64,000 nt of DNA, from assembly GCA_963801185.1 (NCBI GenBank), contig CAWDDW010000003.1, positions 1,922,001 to 1,986,000 on the forward strand, read 5' to 3'. A program made the translations under genes and the position numbers. The notes beneath the pieces were generated by a model that saw only the letters and a program-made list of their open reading frames with translations, had not been told where the DNA came from and ran no database searches. Positions 1-8,681 of this stretch are shown here, piece after piece; position 1 is the stretch's first letter; every line of letters begins with the position of its first letter. This stretch comes from Palsa-601 sp963801185. Lineage in GTDB: Bacteria > Actinomycetota > Acidimicrobiia > Acidimicrobiales > Bog-793.

Positions 1-1483
1 TCGTGTCATCGAGAGAGTCGATCGCGTCCGAGACCCGTCCGCTCGCGTGAGAGCTTTCGATGAATGGAAGCACGGCTTGCAGCCAGATGCCCGTGGCGAA
101 GAGCTGCTGGATGACGTGGTCGTGGAGGTCCCGTGCAATCCGCTCCCGATCGCCGACGAGCATCATCTGCTCGCGGTCCTGCCGGGCGCGCTCGATCTCG
201 AACGCGAGAGCAGCCTGGGCCGCGAGCGCCTCGGCGACGAACAAGTCGCCCGAGCTGAATTCGGGCACGTTCTCCGACCTGACTACGGTCAGCGCGCCTC
301 TTGCCCGGCCACCGACGACGATCGGCATGCCGAGAGTCGGGCCGTCGGGCAGGTCTCCGGGGACATCGACCGACGATCCGTCGGTGCGGTGGGCGAGCTG
401 CTGGTGCTGCCCGCTCACCATGACGGTCTCGACGAACGACGAGCGCGCCGGCAGCGACATCCCGACCATGCCCGAGGCTGGGCCGACCGCAGCGGAGATG
501 CGTACGGAGTCACCCTCGGTCATGCTGATTACCACCACGGGGGCAACGAGAAGCTCGGCGGCCCGCTCGCAGATGAGCGTCAACGACTCACGCATTGGGC
601 GGCCGGACAGGAGAGCCAGCCGTATCTCCGAGGTGGCCGCGTGCTGGCGCTCCAGTCGCTCCTCATCTTCGAGCAAGCAGCGCAACGCCCTCTCGGCGTC
701 CTTGCGTTCGCGGATGTCGCGCACCACCGACGAGTAACCGAGCAGGGTTCCCGCCTCATCCTTCAACGGCGAGATCACCACGGCTACGTCCACCTCATGG
801 CCGTCCCGGTGGCGCCAACGCGTATCACTGGCACCCAGATGGCTTCCCTGGCTCACGACGTCGAGCAGCTCCTCGAGGACGACCGAGGAGTCGTCCGGCA
901 CGAGAAGCGCGATGTGCTCACCCACGATCTCGTCCCGCGAGTAGCCGAGGAGGTCTTCTGCCGCCGGGTTCCAGCTCGTGACGCGGCCCTCGAGAGTGGT
1001 CGAGATGATCGCGTCCAGCGATGAGCTGACGATCGCTGCGAGCTCGGCCTGGGCAGCAGTGGCGGCCCTCATCTCGGTCATGTCGCGCACGGCTGCGACG
1101 ACGAGCCGCTCGCCGCTCGTGATCGGCGCCAAGCTGATGTCGACAGGGAACTCGCGCCCGTCGCGGCGCCGGCCGGTGAGCTCCAGTCCAGCGCCCATGG
1201 GCCGCCGTTGCGGCCCGGCAAAGTAGTCCGATCGATGTTGACGGTGTCGGTGGCGCCGGCGCTCGGGGACGAGAGTCTCGATCGGTAGTCCGACCAGCGT
1301 TCCGGGCGGATAGCCGAACAGTGTGTCGGCCTGCTCGTTGGCGGACACGATGCTGCCGCTCGCGTCGACGACGACGGCGGCGTCAGGCATGAGGGACGTG
1401 AAGGCGCCGAGCAGTTCGTCCGAGAGTGCCCGCTCGGCTCCTTGGGGCGCGACGTGCCGCGATGGCCGGAGGTCAGAATCCAT
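1..1483 (-). CDS. PAS-PAS-GAF sensor histidine kinase, partial (3' end outside window)
   Basis: About 494 codons are visible, running off the left edge without a stop. Order: a PAS domain (about residues 20-125, with GYPPGTLVGLPIETLVPERR), a second PAS (about 135-250, with SWNPAAEDLLGYSRDEIVGEHI), a GAF-like region (about 270-410), then the start of a HisKA_3 dimerisation domain with DRERIARDLHDHVIQQLFA. The phosphoacceptor is about His454. The HATPase domain lies beyond the window. No membrane segment is seen, so this is probably a cytosolic kinase of the DevS/NarL-partner type. The start is the ATG at 1483 (MDSDLRP); an in-frame ATG at 1528 is an alternative. Ligand and partner regulator cannot be told. 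Confidence 0.88.
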   Translation of the reverse strand, partial: MDSDLRPSRHVAPQGAERALSDELLGAFTSLMPDAAVVVDASGSIVSANEQADTLFGYPPGTLVGLPIETLVPERRRHRHRQHRSDYFAGPQRRPMGAGLELTGRRRDGREFPVDISLAPITSGERLVVAAVRDMTEMRAATAAQAELAAIVSSSLDAIISTTLEGRVTSWNPAAEDLLGYSRDEIVGEHIALLVPDDSSVVLEELLDVVSQGSHLGASDTRWRHRDGHEVDVAVVISPLKDEAGTLLGYSSVVRDIRERKDAERALRCLLEDEERLERQHAATSEIRLALLSGRPMRESLTLICERAAELLVAPVVVISMTEGDSVRISAAVGPASGMVGMSLPARSSFVETVMVSGQHQQLAHRTDGSSVDVPGDLPDGPTLGMPIVVGGRARGALTVVRSENVPEFSSGDLFVAEALAAQAALAFEIERARQDREQMMLVGDRERIARDLHDHVIQQLFATGIWLQAVLPFIESSHASGRVSDAIDSLDDT

Positions 1484-1652
1484 GGCTGGCCGGAAGAGCG
1501 GCGGGGCACGCTTGGCGAACTGACACATCGGCCATATCGGGGCTTTTCGGGGTTAGGGGCAACACTTTCGCCTTGGCATGCTATCGCGGCAACTAGAGAC
1601 GGCACTCCGAGAGCCGCGAGCGCGAAGCTGCGAAGCAATACTGGCCGGCGGC

Positions 1653-3383
1653 ATGACTTCTGATGACGCTGCGGATCTGAGACGCACCACTGTCGCGGCC
1701 GAGAGTCGGGGACCGAGCAGCCCACTCGCCGTCCGCGCGTTCCGTTGGCTGTGGTCGGCCGCCCTCGTGTCGAACGTCGGCGTGTGGATGGAGTCCGTGA
1801 TGGCGGGTTTCGTCATGACACAGATGACTCATACCCCTTCTCTTGTCGCGGCCGTCCCGGTTGCGCTGGCACTGCCCGGTGTCTTCTTCGCCTTGGCCGC
1901 AGGCGCCGCGGCGGACGCGGCAGACCGGCGACTGGTCCTGTTGCTGGCGAAGAGCCTCTTTTTCGCCGGGACCCTCGGCCTCGCCACCTTGACCCTGGTG
2001 GGCGGCCTGTCACCGTTCGCGCTGCTGTTCTTCACCGCCCTCCTCGGCACTCTTGCCACCTTTGCCTCTCCGGCCTGGTGGTCGACCCTGCACGAGCTCG
2101 TGCCAGAGCGCCTGCTCGGAGCAGCGCTGACGATGGACGGGGTCCAGTGGAACGTCGGCCAGATCCTCGGGCCCGTCCTCGGAGGCGTTCTGCTGGCCAC
2201 CGTCGGTGCCGGCGGCATGTTCGGCGTGGCGGCGGGTCTCATGACGAGCGTCGTCGCGTTCCTCTTCGTCTGGCGGGGACGTTCGCGAAGTCGCCTGACG
2301 ACACCGGGCGAAGGAGCCGCCGAGCGGATGTTGGGCGCCGTCGCCGCCGGGCTCCGGTATCTCGCCAACGCCCCGGCGTTGCAGGTTGCCTGCTGGCGTA
2401 CGTTGCTCTTCGTCCTGCCAGCAGGCGCGCTGCCCGCCCTGCTCCCGCTCTTCGCAGCTCGCCAGCTCGGTGTCGGCGCGATCGGGTACGGCGCGCTCTT
2501 GAGCTGTGTCGGCGTGGGCTCGGTGCTCGGAGCGCTGTTGCTACTTCGGCTGGGAGAGCACTTGCACCTCGACGCCATGTTGGGCGGAGCGAGCCTCGTG
2601 TCGGCTGGCGGCACCGTGGCGGTCCTGCTCGTTCATCAGCGCATGCTGGCCGGGCTGTTCCTCGCTGCGACCGGCGGCGCCTGGCTCGTAGCGGTTACGG
2701 CGCTCAACCTCGGCGTTCAGCAGGCAGTTCCGGCATGGGTGCTGTCCCGTTCCCTGGGCGCGTACCTGACAGTCTTCCAAGGCTCGCTTGCAGCCGGCGG
2801 CCTTCTGTGGGGCGGTCTCGCCGACGGCGTCGGGGTACGCATGGCCCTCCTTGTCGCGGCGGCGGCACTGGTGCCCGGCATTGTCCTGATCCGCTGGCTC
2901 GGGCTCCCGGTCGTCGACCGACGAGACCTGCAGATCGTCGCGCGACCCCAACCGGAAGTCTCGATGGAGCTCGAGGACGCGGACGGCCCCGTGATGATTC
3001 TCGTCCATTACTTCGTCGACGCGGACGCTCATGAGTCCTTCATAGAGGCGATGGAGGACCTGCGTGTCGTCCGCCGCCGAACCGGCGCAACCCGCTGGAC
3101 CGTGTTCGAGGATGCCGCACGTCCTGGTCAGTTCATCGAGTCCTTCGTCGTGCCGTCCTGGGGCGGTTACATCCGGCAACGCGGCAGGTACACAGCCGCC
3201 GACCTGCGTGTGCTAGAGGCCGCGGCGGCGCTGCACATCGGAGCCGGGGAGCCTTATGTGGAGTACTTCATCCACCCTGACTCGGTTGTCGCCTACCGCC
3301 GGCTGGCCCGATGGCGGCGGCTCCGCGGGCACGACAGCGCCCTCGTCCATCACGAGGCTGACGCCGACGCCGACGCTGAGTGA
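1653..3383 (+). CDS. MFS transporter of the enterobactin-exporter (MFS_3) type
   Basis: A 576-residue integral membrane protein. The first ~410 residues form about 10-12 hydrophobic helices, beginning FRWLWSAALVSNVGVWMESV, typical of MFS_3/EntS-like exporters; the loop AAGAAADAADRRLVLL matches the conserved inter-helix 2-3 motif. The last ~120 residues are soluble and include VHYFVDADAHESFIEAMEDL, the ferredoxin-like tail often found on MFS_3 proteins. The ATG at 1653 (MTSDDAADLRR) is preferred because the upstream stretch lacks conservation. It is transcribed divergently from the sensor kinase, so control by that system is possible. Substrate unknown. Confidence 0.85.
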   Translation: MTSDDAADLRRTTVAAESRGPSSPLAVRAFRWLWSAALVSNVGVWMESVMAGFVMTQMTHTPSLVAAVPVALALPGVFFALAAGAAADAADRRLVLLLAKSLFFAGTLGLATLTLVGGLSPFALLFFTALLGTLATFASPAWWSTLHELVPERLLGAALTMDGVQWNVGQILGPVLGGVLLATVGAGGMFGVAAGLMTSVVAFLFVWRGRSRSRLTTPGEGAAERMLGAVAAGLRYLANAPALQVACWRTLLFVLPAGALPALLPLFAARQLGVGAIGYGALLSCVGVGSVLGALLLLRLGEHLHLDAMLGGASLVSAGGTVAVLLVHQRMLAGLFLAATGGAWLVAVTALNLGVQQAVPAWVLSRSLGAYLTVFQGSLAAGGLLWGGLADGVGVRMALLVAAAALVPGIVLIRWLGLPVVDRRDLQIVARPQPEVSMELEDADGPVMILVHYFVDADAHESFIEAMEDLRVVRRRTGATRWTVFEDAARPGQFIESFVVPSWGGYIRQRGRYTAADLRVLEAAAALHIGAGEPYVEYFIHPDSVVAYRRLARWRRLRGHDSALVHHEADADADAE

Positions 3384-3578
3384 GCAGGCTCAGGCACACG
3401 CCCCAGCTTCGTTACGCCGGGGCGTGTGTCTGCGCCAGCACGAGAGCCACACTTGACACCACCGAGCCGACGTTCGACTCGGCCCGATCGGCGAGCGCAT
3501 CGTCGGCTGAGCGCGGAGCCCCTTGTTGACGCCGCCACCAGTCGGTAACCTCGCTCAAGTCAGAATCGAGGTGTCCAG

Positions 3579-4034
3579 ATGCGCAAGATCGCAGCGGTGG
3601 CTTTGATCGTGGGGTTGACTCTCGCCTCGAGTGAGGGAGCGATGGCCGCCACGTCTCGGGCGAACGCCGGGCGGCAGCCGAACTCGAAAACCACGTTCGC
3701 CATCACCAAGTTGGTGCCGAAGCACACGACCGCCATCGAGAACGGCAAGAAGCAGACACTGCGGATCGACTGGAAAGGCAAGCCGACCTTCCCCGTGGTC
3801 GTAAACCTCGTGCCCAAGAAGGGCTGCTCGACGAGCGACTTCACGTGCTACCCCGGCAGCATCTCGTTCGACAAGAAGGCGAACCCGCTCGTCTGGAAGG
3901 ACGCCGCCTATTGCACCGGGACCATCCCGAAAGGCTCGCCGACGTTCACCGGGAAGTGGTCTCTCTGGCTGACCGATGCCAAGTCACACAAGACGAAGAA
4001 GATCACCTGGACCTTCTCTTGCGTCTTCAAGTGA
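3579..4034 (+). CDS. small secreted protein of unknown function
   Basis: A 151-residue protein with a clear signal peptide (MRKIAAVALIVGLTLASSEG, likely cut near AMA/AT). The mature part is lysine-rich and threonine-rich with four cysteines (GCST, FTCYP, YCTG, FSCVF), which could make two disulfides. It ends WTFSCVFK. I recognise no family. It stands alone, with about 195 bp of untranslated sequence before it and 148 bp after. High G/C at third positions and the signal peptide support a real gene; function is unknown. Confidence 0.7.
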   Translation: MRKIAAVALIVGLTLASSEGAMAATSRANAGRQPNSKTTFAITKLVPKHTTAIENGKKQTLRIDWKGKPTFPVVVNLVPKKGCSTSDFTCYPGSISFDKKANPLVWKDAAYCTGTIPKGSPTFTGKWSLWLTDAKSHKTKKITWTFSCVFK

Positions 4035-4182
4035 CGGCCTGATCGGCTCACACCGCCCTCGACCGCCCGCCGAACACCGTGAGAGCTCGGACGATCCAGC
4101 GGATCACGGGCCAAGTGAGTCCGCCGCGAGCGCACGCGGCGGGGTATGGTGACGTTCGGTTGCCTAGACAAGGGGGAGGCCC

Positions 4183-4686
4183 ATGGCCGCGTTCGACGCA
4201 AAGAAGCTGTCGAGACTGGACTGGGGGATAGCGGGAGCCGGTGGTGTGGCGCTCATCTCGCTCTTCCTCCCGTGGTACGGAGTGTCATCAGGTATCTACA
4301 GCGCCTCGGTCAGCGGATGGAGCACCAGCTACGGCTGGTTCGGCGCTGTCCTGATCATCGCCGCCGGCGTTTACCTCGTGCTCCAGCGTTCCGAAGTCAA
4401 CCTTGCCCGCATGCCGGTCAGCCCGGCGGTGGTCGTGCTCGGGGCATCGGCGATCGGCACGTTGATAGTCGCCCTCCGGTGGCTGACTATGCCGAGCGGA
4501 AGCGGTGGCGTGGCCGGGGTCACCGTCTACAGCTACGGTGCCCGCGTCGGCATCATCATCGCCCTGATTGCCGGGATCGTGCAGGCGGTCTGTGCCTTCC
4601 AGCTGTTCCGCAGCTCGGGCGAAGAGCTGCCGTGGGCGAAGCAGGTGTCTCCACCGTCCGGTGGCGCCCCGCCCCCGGCCTCGTGA
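4183..4686 (+). CDS. four-helix membrane protein of unknown function
   Basis: A 167-residue protein with four predicted membrane helices (about residues 15-32, 48-67, 80-100, 118-140) and a short proline-rich cytosolic tail ending GGAPPPAS. Start chosen at ATG 4183 because a strong GGGGGAGG ribosome site lies just upstream. The topology resembles small conserved actinobacterial membrane proteins without known function. It is convergent with the diguanylate cyclase gene, with only 24 bp between the two stops. Confidence 0.75.
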   Translation: MAAFDAKKLSRLDWGIAGAGGVALISLFLPWYGVSSGIYSASVSGWSTSYGWFGAVLIIAAGVYLVLQRSEVNLARMPVSPAVVVLGASAIGTLIVALRWLTMPSGSGGVAGVTVYSYGARVGIIIALIAGIVQAVCAFQLFRSSGEELPWAKQVSPPSGGAPPPAS

Positions 4687-4710
4687 GCAGGTCCAGCTTC
4701 TTCAGCGTCT

Positions 4711-6615
4711 TCAGATGAGGAGCACCGCCGGATCGGGCGGTGAGTCGAGCGTGCGCACTTTGTCCCGCCCTTCTGCTTTGGCGAGATAGAGCGCCTGGTC
4801 CGCCCGGTTCATGAGCGAGTCCACCGCCACGTCGGAGGGCTCCGACAACGCCACTCCGATGCTGCAGCGAACTGCTATACGGCTGCCGTTCACCTCAGCG
4901 ACACACCTCGACACCTGCTGTCGGATGCGTTCTGCCAGTCTCGACGGACCCTCGTTGCCCTGTGCTCCGAGCCACGCCACGACGAACTCGTCCCCGCCGA
5001 GACGGGCGACGACGTCCGATTGGCGAGTGGTCGCCCGCAGAGTATCCGCGACCGCCCGGATGGCGGCGTCGCCGCCCTCGTGGCCGAAGGTGTCGTTGAT
5101 CGCCTTCAGCCCGTCGAGGTCGATGAAGAGCAGGGCGAGTGTCCACCCGGCTCGCCGCGCTCGAGCGAGGTCACGTCCGAGCGCGTCGACGGCAGCTCCG
5201 CGGTTGAGGAGCCCTGTGAGCGAGTCGTGCGTTGCCCGGTCGTGCAGCAGGTCGCGCTGCTGCTCGTTCGCGCGCATCGATTCGCGCAGCTGGTCGAGCG
5301 CTGTCTGCAGCGCCCCCCCGGTCCGTCCTGGGAGCGGTGAGGCGAGGACAGGGTCGTCGAGGTTCGTCCCGGCGAGGGCGACCGCGTGAGCCTCGACTCC
5401 GCGAAGGGTCGAGGACATCTCGTTGAAGGCTTCGGCGGCGAGGGCGAGCTCCTTCGGGCCGGACTCGTCGAGAGCCGGGAGGTCGAACCCTCCGGCTCGC
5501 ACGGTGCCTGCCGCGCTCACGATGCGGGCGAGCGGCTGCCCCACAGAACGACTAAGCACGAGGGCTCCGCCGAGTGCGACGATGAGCAGAAGCGCCATGA
5601 GGAGGAGGTCCGTCACGAGATCGGTGGCGGTGGCGTTCTCCTGTACGGTCGTGGCCGCCCGGAGGTCGGCGGAGTCGGCGAGGACGAGGTCGGTCAAGGC
5701 GTCGACTCGAATCACGTCGGCTTTGAAGAACCCGGCGTTCGCTTCGAGGTTCGAGGCGTAAGGCGGAGGGTCGCGCCGGAGGCCGACGTTGATGGCCAGC
5801 TGGACCGCGACATCGTAGGAGCGGATCTGCGGGTTGTGCTGGAACGCCTGCCACGCGGCGGCCCCTCTCCGCCCGAGCTGGCCGCGGAAGCTTTGAACCG
5901 CGTCCTGGAACTGTTCGTTGACGTCGATCAACTTCTCCACCTGCGCACTCGTCGACGCGGAGGTCAGCACGGCTTGTGCCAAGGTCGCCTGCTGAAGGCC
6001 TGAGGTGAAGGCTGTGAAGGTGGCCCGGAGAGCAGCGAGGCTTTGCCTGATGGGTTGAGGCGCCGACGAGTCGGCCTGCTTCGACAGCGTGCCGAAGCTG
6101 CTGAGCCACAGGGCGTCGATGTTCGAAGTGAATTCCCCGAAGAAACTCTGCACTTCCGCGAACCCCAACTCCCCCCTTGCTTCGGCGCTCCGCAGCGACA
6201 GCAGCTCGTCGTAGTCGGCTACGAGCGACGGAGTCGTGCGCAGTATCAGCTGGCGGTCGACCACGCGGCGGTCGGCGCTGATGTCGGCCGCGAAGTTGAT
6301 GCCGAGGAGCGCGTCGAGCTTGGCAGTAGTGACGTGATGGGCTGCGGCGAAGACGATGGCCGCCGTGGCCACGTATTCGTCCGTGACCGCTGCGCGCGCC
6401 TGCATGAGAGAGTCGAGCTCGACCGTAGTGGCACGGGCATTGACGGCTTCGGAGCGGCTCGACCACTGGCCTGCGGCGGTCGTCGAGGCGAATCCGACCA
6501 TGGCTGCGATGGGCAACAGCACGACGAGGACGAGTGAGGTGCGGAGGCTGAGCGGAAAGATACGCCGTCTGCCGGCACTGCTCTCTTGTTCGGGATCATG
6601 ACTCGCATGAACCAT
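4711..6615 (-). CDS. membrane diguanylate cyclase (periplasmic sensor, HAMP, GGDEF)
   Basis: 634 residues. A first membrane helix (about 24-45) and a second (about 335-355) bracket a ~290-residue extracytoplasmic all-helical sensor region that resembles nitrate/nitrite-type (NIT) sensor domains; this likeness is tentative. A HAMP linker follows (about 356-410), then a GGDEF domain (about 460-625). The signature GGDEF is intact at about 540-544, so it should make cyclic di-GMP from two GTP. An RQSD motif sits five residues before it, a product-inhibition I-site of RxxD form. No EAL or HD-GYP domain is fused. The signal sensed is unknown. Confidence 0.88.
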   Translation of the reverse strand: MVHASHDPEQESSAGRRRIFPLSLRTSLVLVVLLPIAAMVGFASTTAAGQWSSRSEAVNARATTVELDSLMQARAAVTDEYVATAAIVFAAAHHVTTAKLDALLGINFAADISADRRVVDRQLILRTTPSLVADYDELLSLRSAEARGELGFAEVQSFFGEFTSNIDALWLSSFGTLSKQADSSAPQPIRQSLAALRATFTAFTSGLQQATLAQAVLTSASTSAQVEKLIDVNEQFQDAVQSFRGQLGRRGAAAWQAFQHNPQIRSYDVAVQLAINVGLRRDPPPYASNLEANAGFFKADVIRVDALTDLVLADSADLRAATTVQENATATDLVTDLLLMALLLIVALGGALVLSRSVGQPLARIVSAAGTVRAGGFDLPALDESGPKELALAAEAFNEMSSTLRGVEAHAVALAGTNLDDPVLASPLPGRTGGALQTALDQLRESMRANEQQRDLLHDRATHDSLTGLLNRGAAVDALGRDLARARRAGWTLALLFIDLDGLKAINDTFGHEGGDAAIRAVADTLRATTRQSDVVARLGGDEFVVAWLGAQGNEGPSRLAERIRQQVSRCVAEVNGSRIAVRCSIGVALSEPSDVAVDSLMNRADQALYLAKAEGRDKVRTLDSPPDPAVLLI

Positions 6616-6756
6616 GGCCGTTCCATTCCCTGGCAGACGCCGAGTCCTACCTCTAGCCTGAAATTATCGGCAGTTCGGTCACGAATCATGAGCACCAACG
6701 CTCCCGGCGCAGGCGCCTTCGGCCGACCCCAGAGCCACCCGTCGCGACGGCACCCC

Positions 6757-6787
6757 TTGACCTCAAGTTCACTTGAGGTCGTAAGGT
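6757..6787 (+). promoter_or_regulatory. SoxR-type operator inside a 19-bp-spacer promoter
   Basis: A perfect 10-bp inverted repeat (6759-6768 and 6771-6780, 2-bp gap) contains CCTCAAGTTCACTTGAGG at 6761-6778, which differs at one base from the enterobacterial SoxR box as I recall it. It sits between a -35 element TTGACC (6757-6762) and a -10 element TAAGGT (6782-6787). The 19-bp spacing is the stretched spacing of promoters activated by MerR-family regulators such as SoxR. It lies 38 bp before the Rieske gene. No SoxR gene is in the window. Confidence 0.75.
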
Positions 6788-6824
6788 TCGATCGAGTGCG
6801 CAGCACGAGATCGCCGGAGGCGTC

Positions 6825-8525
6825 ATGCGAGTCGAAGTGGGAAGTCTGAGAGAGCTCCAGGAGAACGGATACCTGACGACGAAAGTCGGTACGCAGCCAG
6901 TTTGCATCTTCTGGCACGAGGGTCGCGCCTACGGGATCGATGATCGCTGCCCGCACCTCGGCTTCCCACTGCACCGCGGCTCGGTCGAGAGCGGCCTCGT
7001 GACGTGTCACTGGCACCATGCACGTTTCGACCTGTGCACCGGGGGGACCCTGGACCCCTTTGCCGACGACGCGCGGGCCTACCCGGTCGAGGTGGAGGAG
7101 GGACGCGTGATGCTCGTCGTGGAGCCGCGCACCTTCGGCAAGGAGAGAGCCTTCCGTCGCCTCGAAGAAGGGCTCGAGCAGGGACTGACTCTCGTATTGG
7201 CAAAGACCGTCCTTGCCTTGCTCGAGGCAGACGTACCCGTTGGCGAGATCGTGCAAGCCGGTGCCCGGTACGGCTGCAGGTTCCGCGAGGAGGGCTTTGG
7301 GCCAGGTCTCACGGTGCTGTGCGCCATGGCGAACGTCGTGGGGCGCCTCGACGCCTCCGACCGGCCGCTTGCCCTCGTGCACGGGATGAGTTTCGTAGCG
7401 AGCGACACGCGCGGGAGGGCTCCGCGCTTTCCTCTCGAGCCGCTCGCCGGCGACGGCGCCGGCGAGCCGCCGTTGGAACGACTCGGCCCGTGGTACCGCC
7501 GGTTCATCGAGACACGGTCCGGGGATGCCGCGGAGCGGGCGCTCGCCTCCGCCATCGACTCCGGGCTGCCACAGGCCGACCTCTGTCGGATGATGGGCGC
7601 AGCGGTCACCGACCACGTGTTTCTCGATGAAGGCCACACTCTCGACTTCACCAACAAGGCCTTCGAGCTCCTCGATCATCTCGGCTCCGAAGCTGCTGGC
7701 CTGGTGCTTCCCACACTCGCACACGAGACCGCCGGGGCTACCCGTCACGAGGAAGAAGGAGCCTGGCGCCATCCAGACGACCTCGCCGGCCTCGCATCCG
7801 CCGCCGCTTCGCGCCTGCCCGGCGTCCTTGCTCGGTGTGGATGGAGCGGGGGAGACAGGACGGGTTCGGCGCCGGAGGCCTTCGAGGCGTCAGGTGGCCC
7901 GGCGAAGCTTGCGTGGAAGGTGCTTGGAGACGACCCGGGCGCGATCGTCGACGCGATCTTCGAAGCCATCGAGGAGGGCGCGTCGGCCGAGCAGCTCGGT
8001 CGCGCCGTCGCATTCGCCGCTGCACTTCGGATAACCCGCTTTCACACCCAGAACGACCACGGAGACTGGGACGTCGTCCATCACGGTTTCACCGCCGCCA
8101 ATGCACTGCACCAGATGCTCGTCCGCGCGCCGTCCCCGCTGGCGTTGCGCGGCGTCGTGCAGATCGCGCTCAAGGTGTTCCTCGACCGCTTCCTCAACGT
8201 CCCTGCCGCGCGGCTGCCGAGCTCCGTGGAGGGCGACCTCGACGAGCTGGCAGCGTGCTGGGACGCCGAAGGCCGGGTCGACGCGGCCGGCGCTATCACC
8301 TACGGCTACCTCCGTCAGGGAGGGGACCAAGCCCGCCTGGTCGCGGTGCTCGGGGGAGCGCTCCTGGCGGAGGACGCAGGGTTCCACTGGTTCCAGACCT
8401 ACGAGGCTGGCGTGCGCCAGGCGTCGGCTTGGCCGGAGGGATCAGAGGAAGCCGCACTCGTCCTCGCCGGGACCGCTCGCTTCCTGGCAGCGCATACGCC
8501 CACGCGTCGAAGCTCGCACAGGTAG
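6825..8525 (+). CDS. Rieske [2Fe-2S] protein with a large uncharacterised helical C-terminal domain
   Basis: 566 residues. Residues 1-105 are a Rieske domain with Cys42-Pro-His44 and Cys61-His-Trp-His64 as cluster ligands, of the small ferredoxin/dioxygenase-associated type. Residues ~110-566 are a helical region with conserved-looking histidine motifs (HTLDFTNKAFELLDHLG and RFHTQNDHGDWDVVHHGF) that could bind metal or cofactor. The layout suggests an electron-transfer domain feeding an oxygenase-like or redox enzyme in one chain. A resemblance to questin-oxidase-like proteins is possible but unproven. Start ATG 6825 lies 38 bp past a SoxR-type promoter, pointing to induction by redox-cycling compounds. 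No gene in the same operon is evident. Confidence 0.75.
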   Translation: MRVEVGSLRELQENGYLTTKVGTQPVCIFWHEGRAYGIDDRCPHLGFPLHRGSVESGLVTCHWHHARFDLCTGGTLDPFADDARAYPVEVEEGRVMLVVEPRTFGKERAFRRLEEGLEQGLTLVLAKTVLALLEADVPVGEIVQAGARYGCRFREEGFGPGLTVLCAMANVVGRLDASDRPLALVHGMSFVASDTRGRAPRFPLEPLAGDGAGEPPLERLGPWYRRFIETRSGDAAERALASAIDSGLPQADLCRMMGAAVTDHVFLDEGHTLDFTNKAFELLDHLGSEAAGLVLPTLAHETAGATRHEEEGAWRHPDDLAGLASAAASRLPGVLARCGWSGGDRTGSAPEAFEASGGPAKLAWKVLGDDPGAIVDAIFEAIEEGASAEQLGRAVAFAAALRITRFHTQNDHGDWDVVHHGFTAANALHQMLVRAPSPLALRGVVQIALKVFLDRFLNVPAARLPSSVEGDLDELAACWDAEGRVDAAGAITYGYLRQGGDQARLVAVLGGALLAEDAGFHWFQTYEAGVRQASAWPEGSEEAALVLAGTARFLAAHTPTRRSSHR

Positions 8526-8681
8526 TGAGGATCGCAGCAAGGCTGAGGCGGGGCGAGGCCCTCTACGAGGACGATTCGGGCTAGTTTGACCGGCCGGTGG
8601 CGGGTGTCGAGAGACGACGTCCGGCACCGGCGAGCCCTTCACTACTCGTTCGCTCGACGGGCGGGACCAAGGAGAGATCCA

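Noticed and set aside
1078..1725. A 215-residue minus-strand ORF at the left edge
   Set aside because: It is the wrong frame of the PAS/GAF kinase, whose true frame runs off the window.
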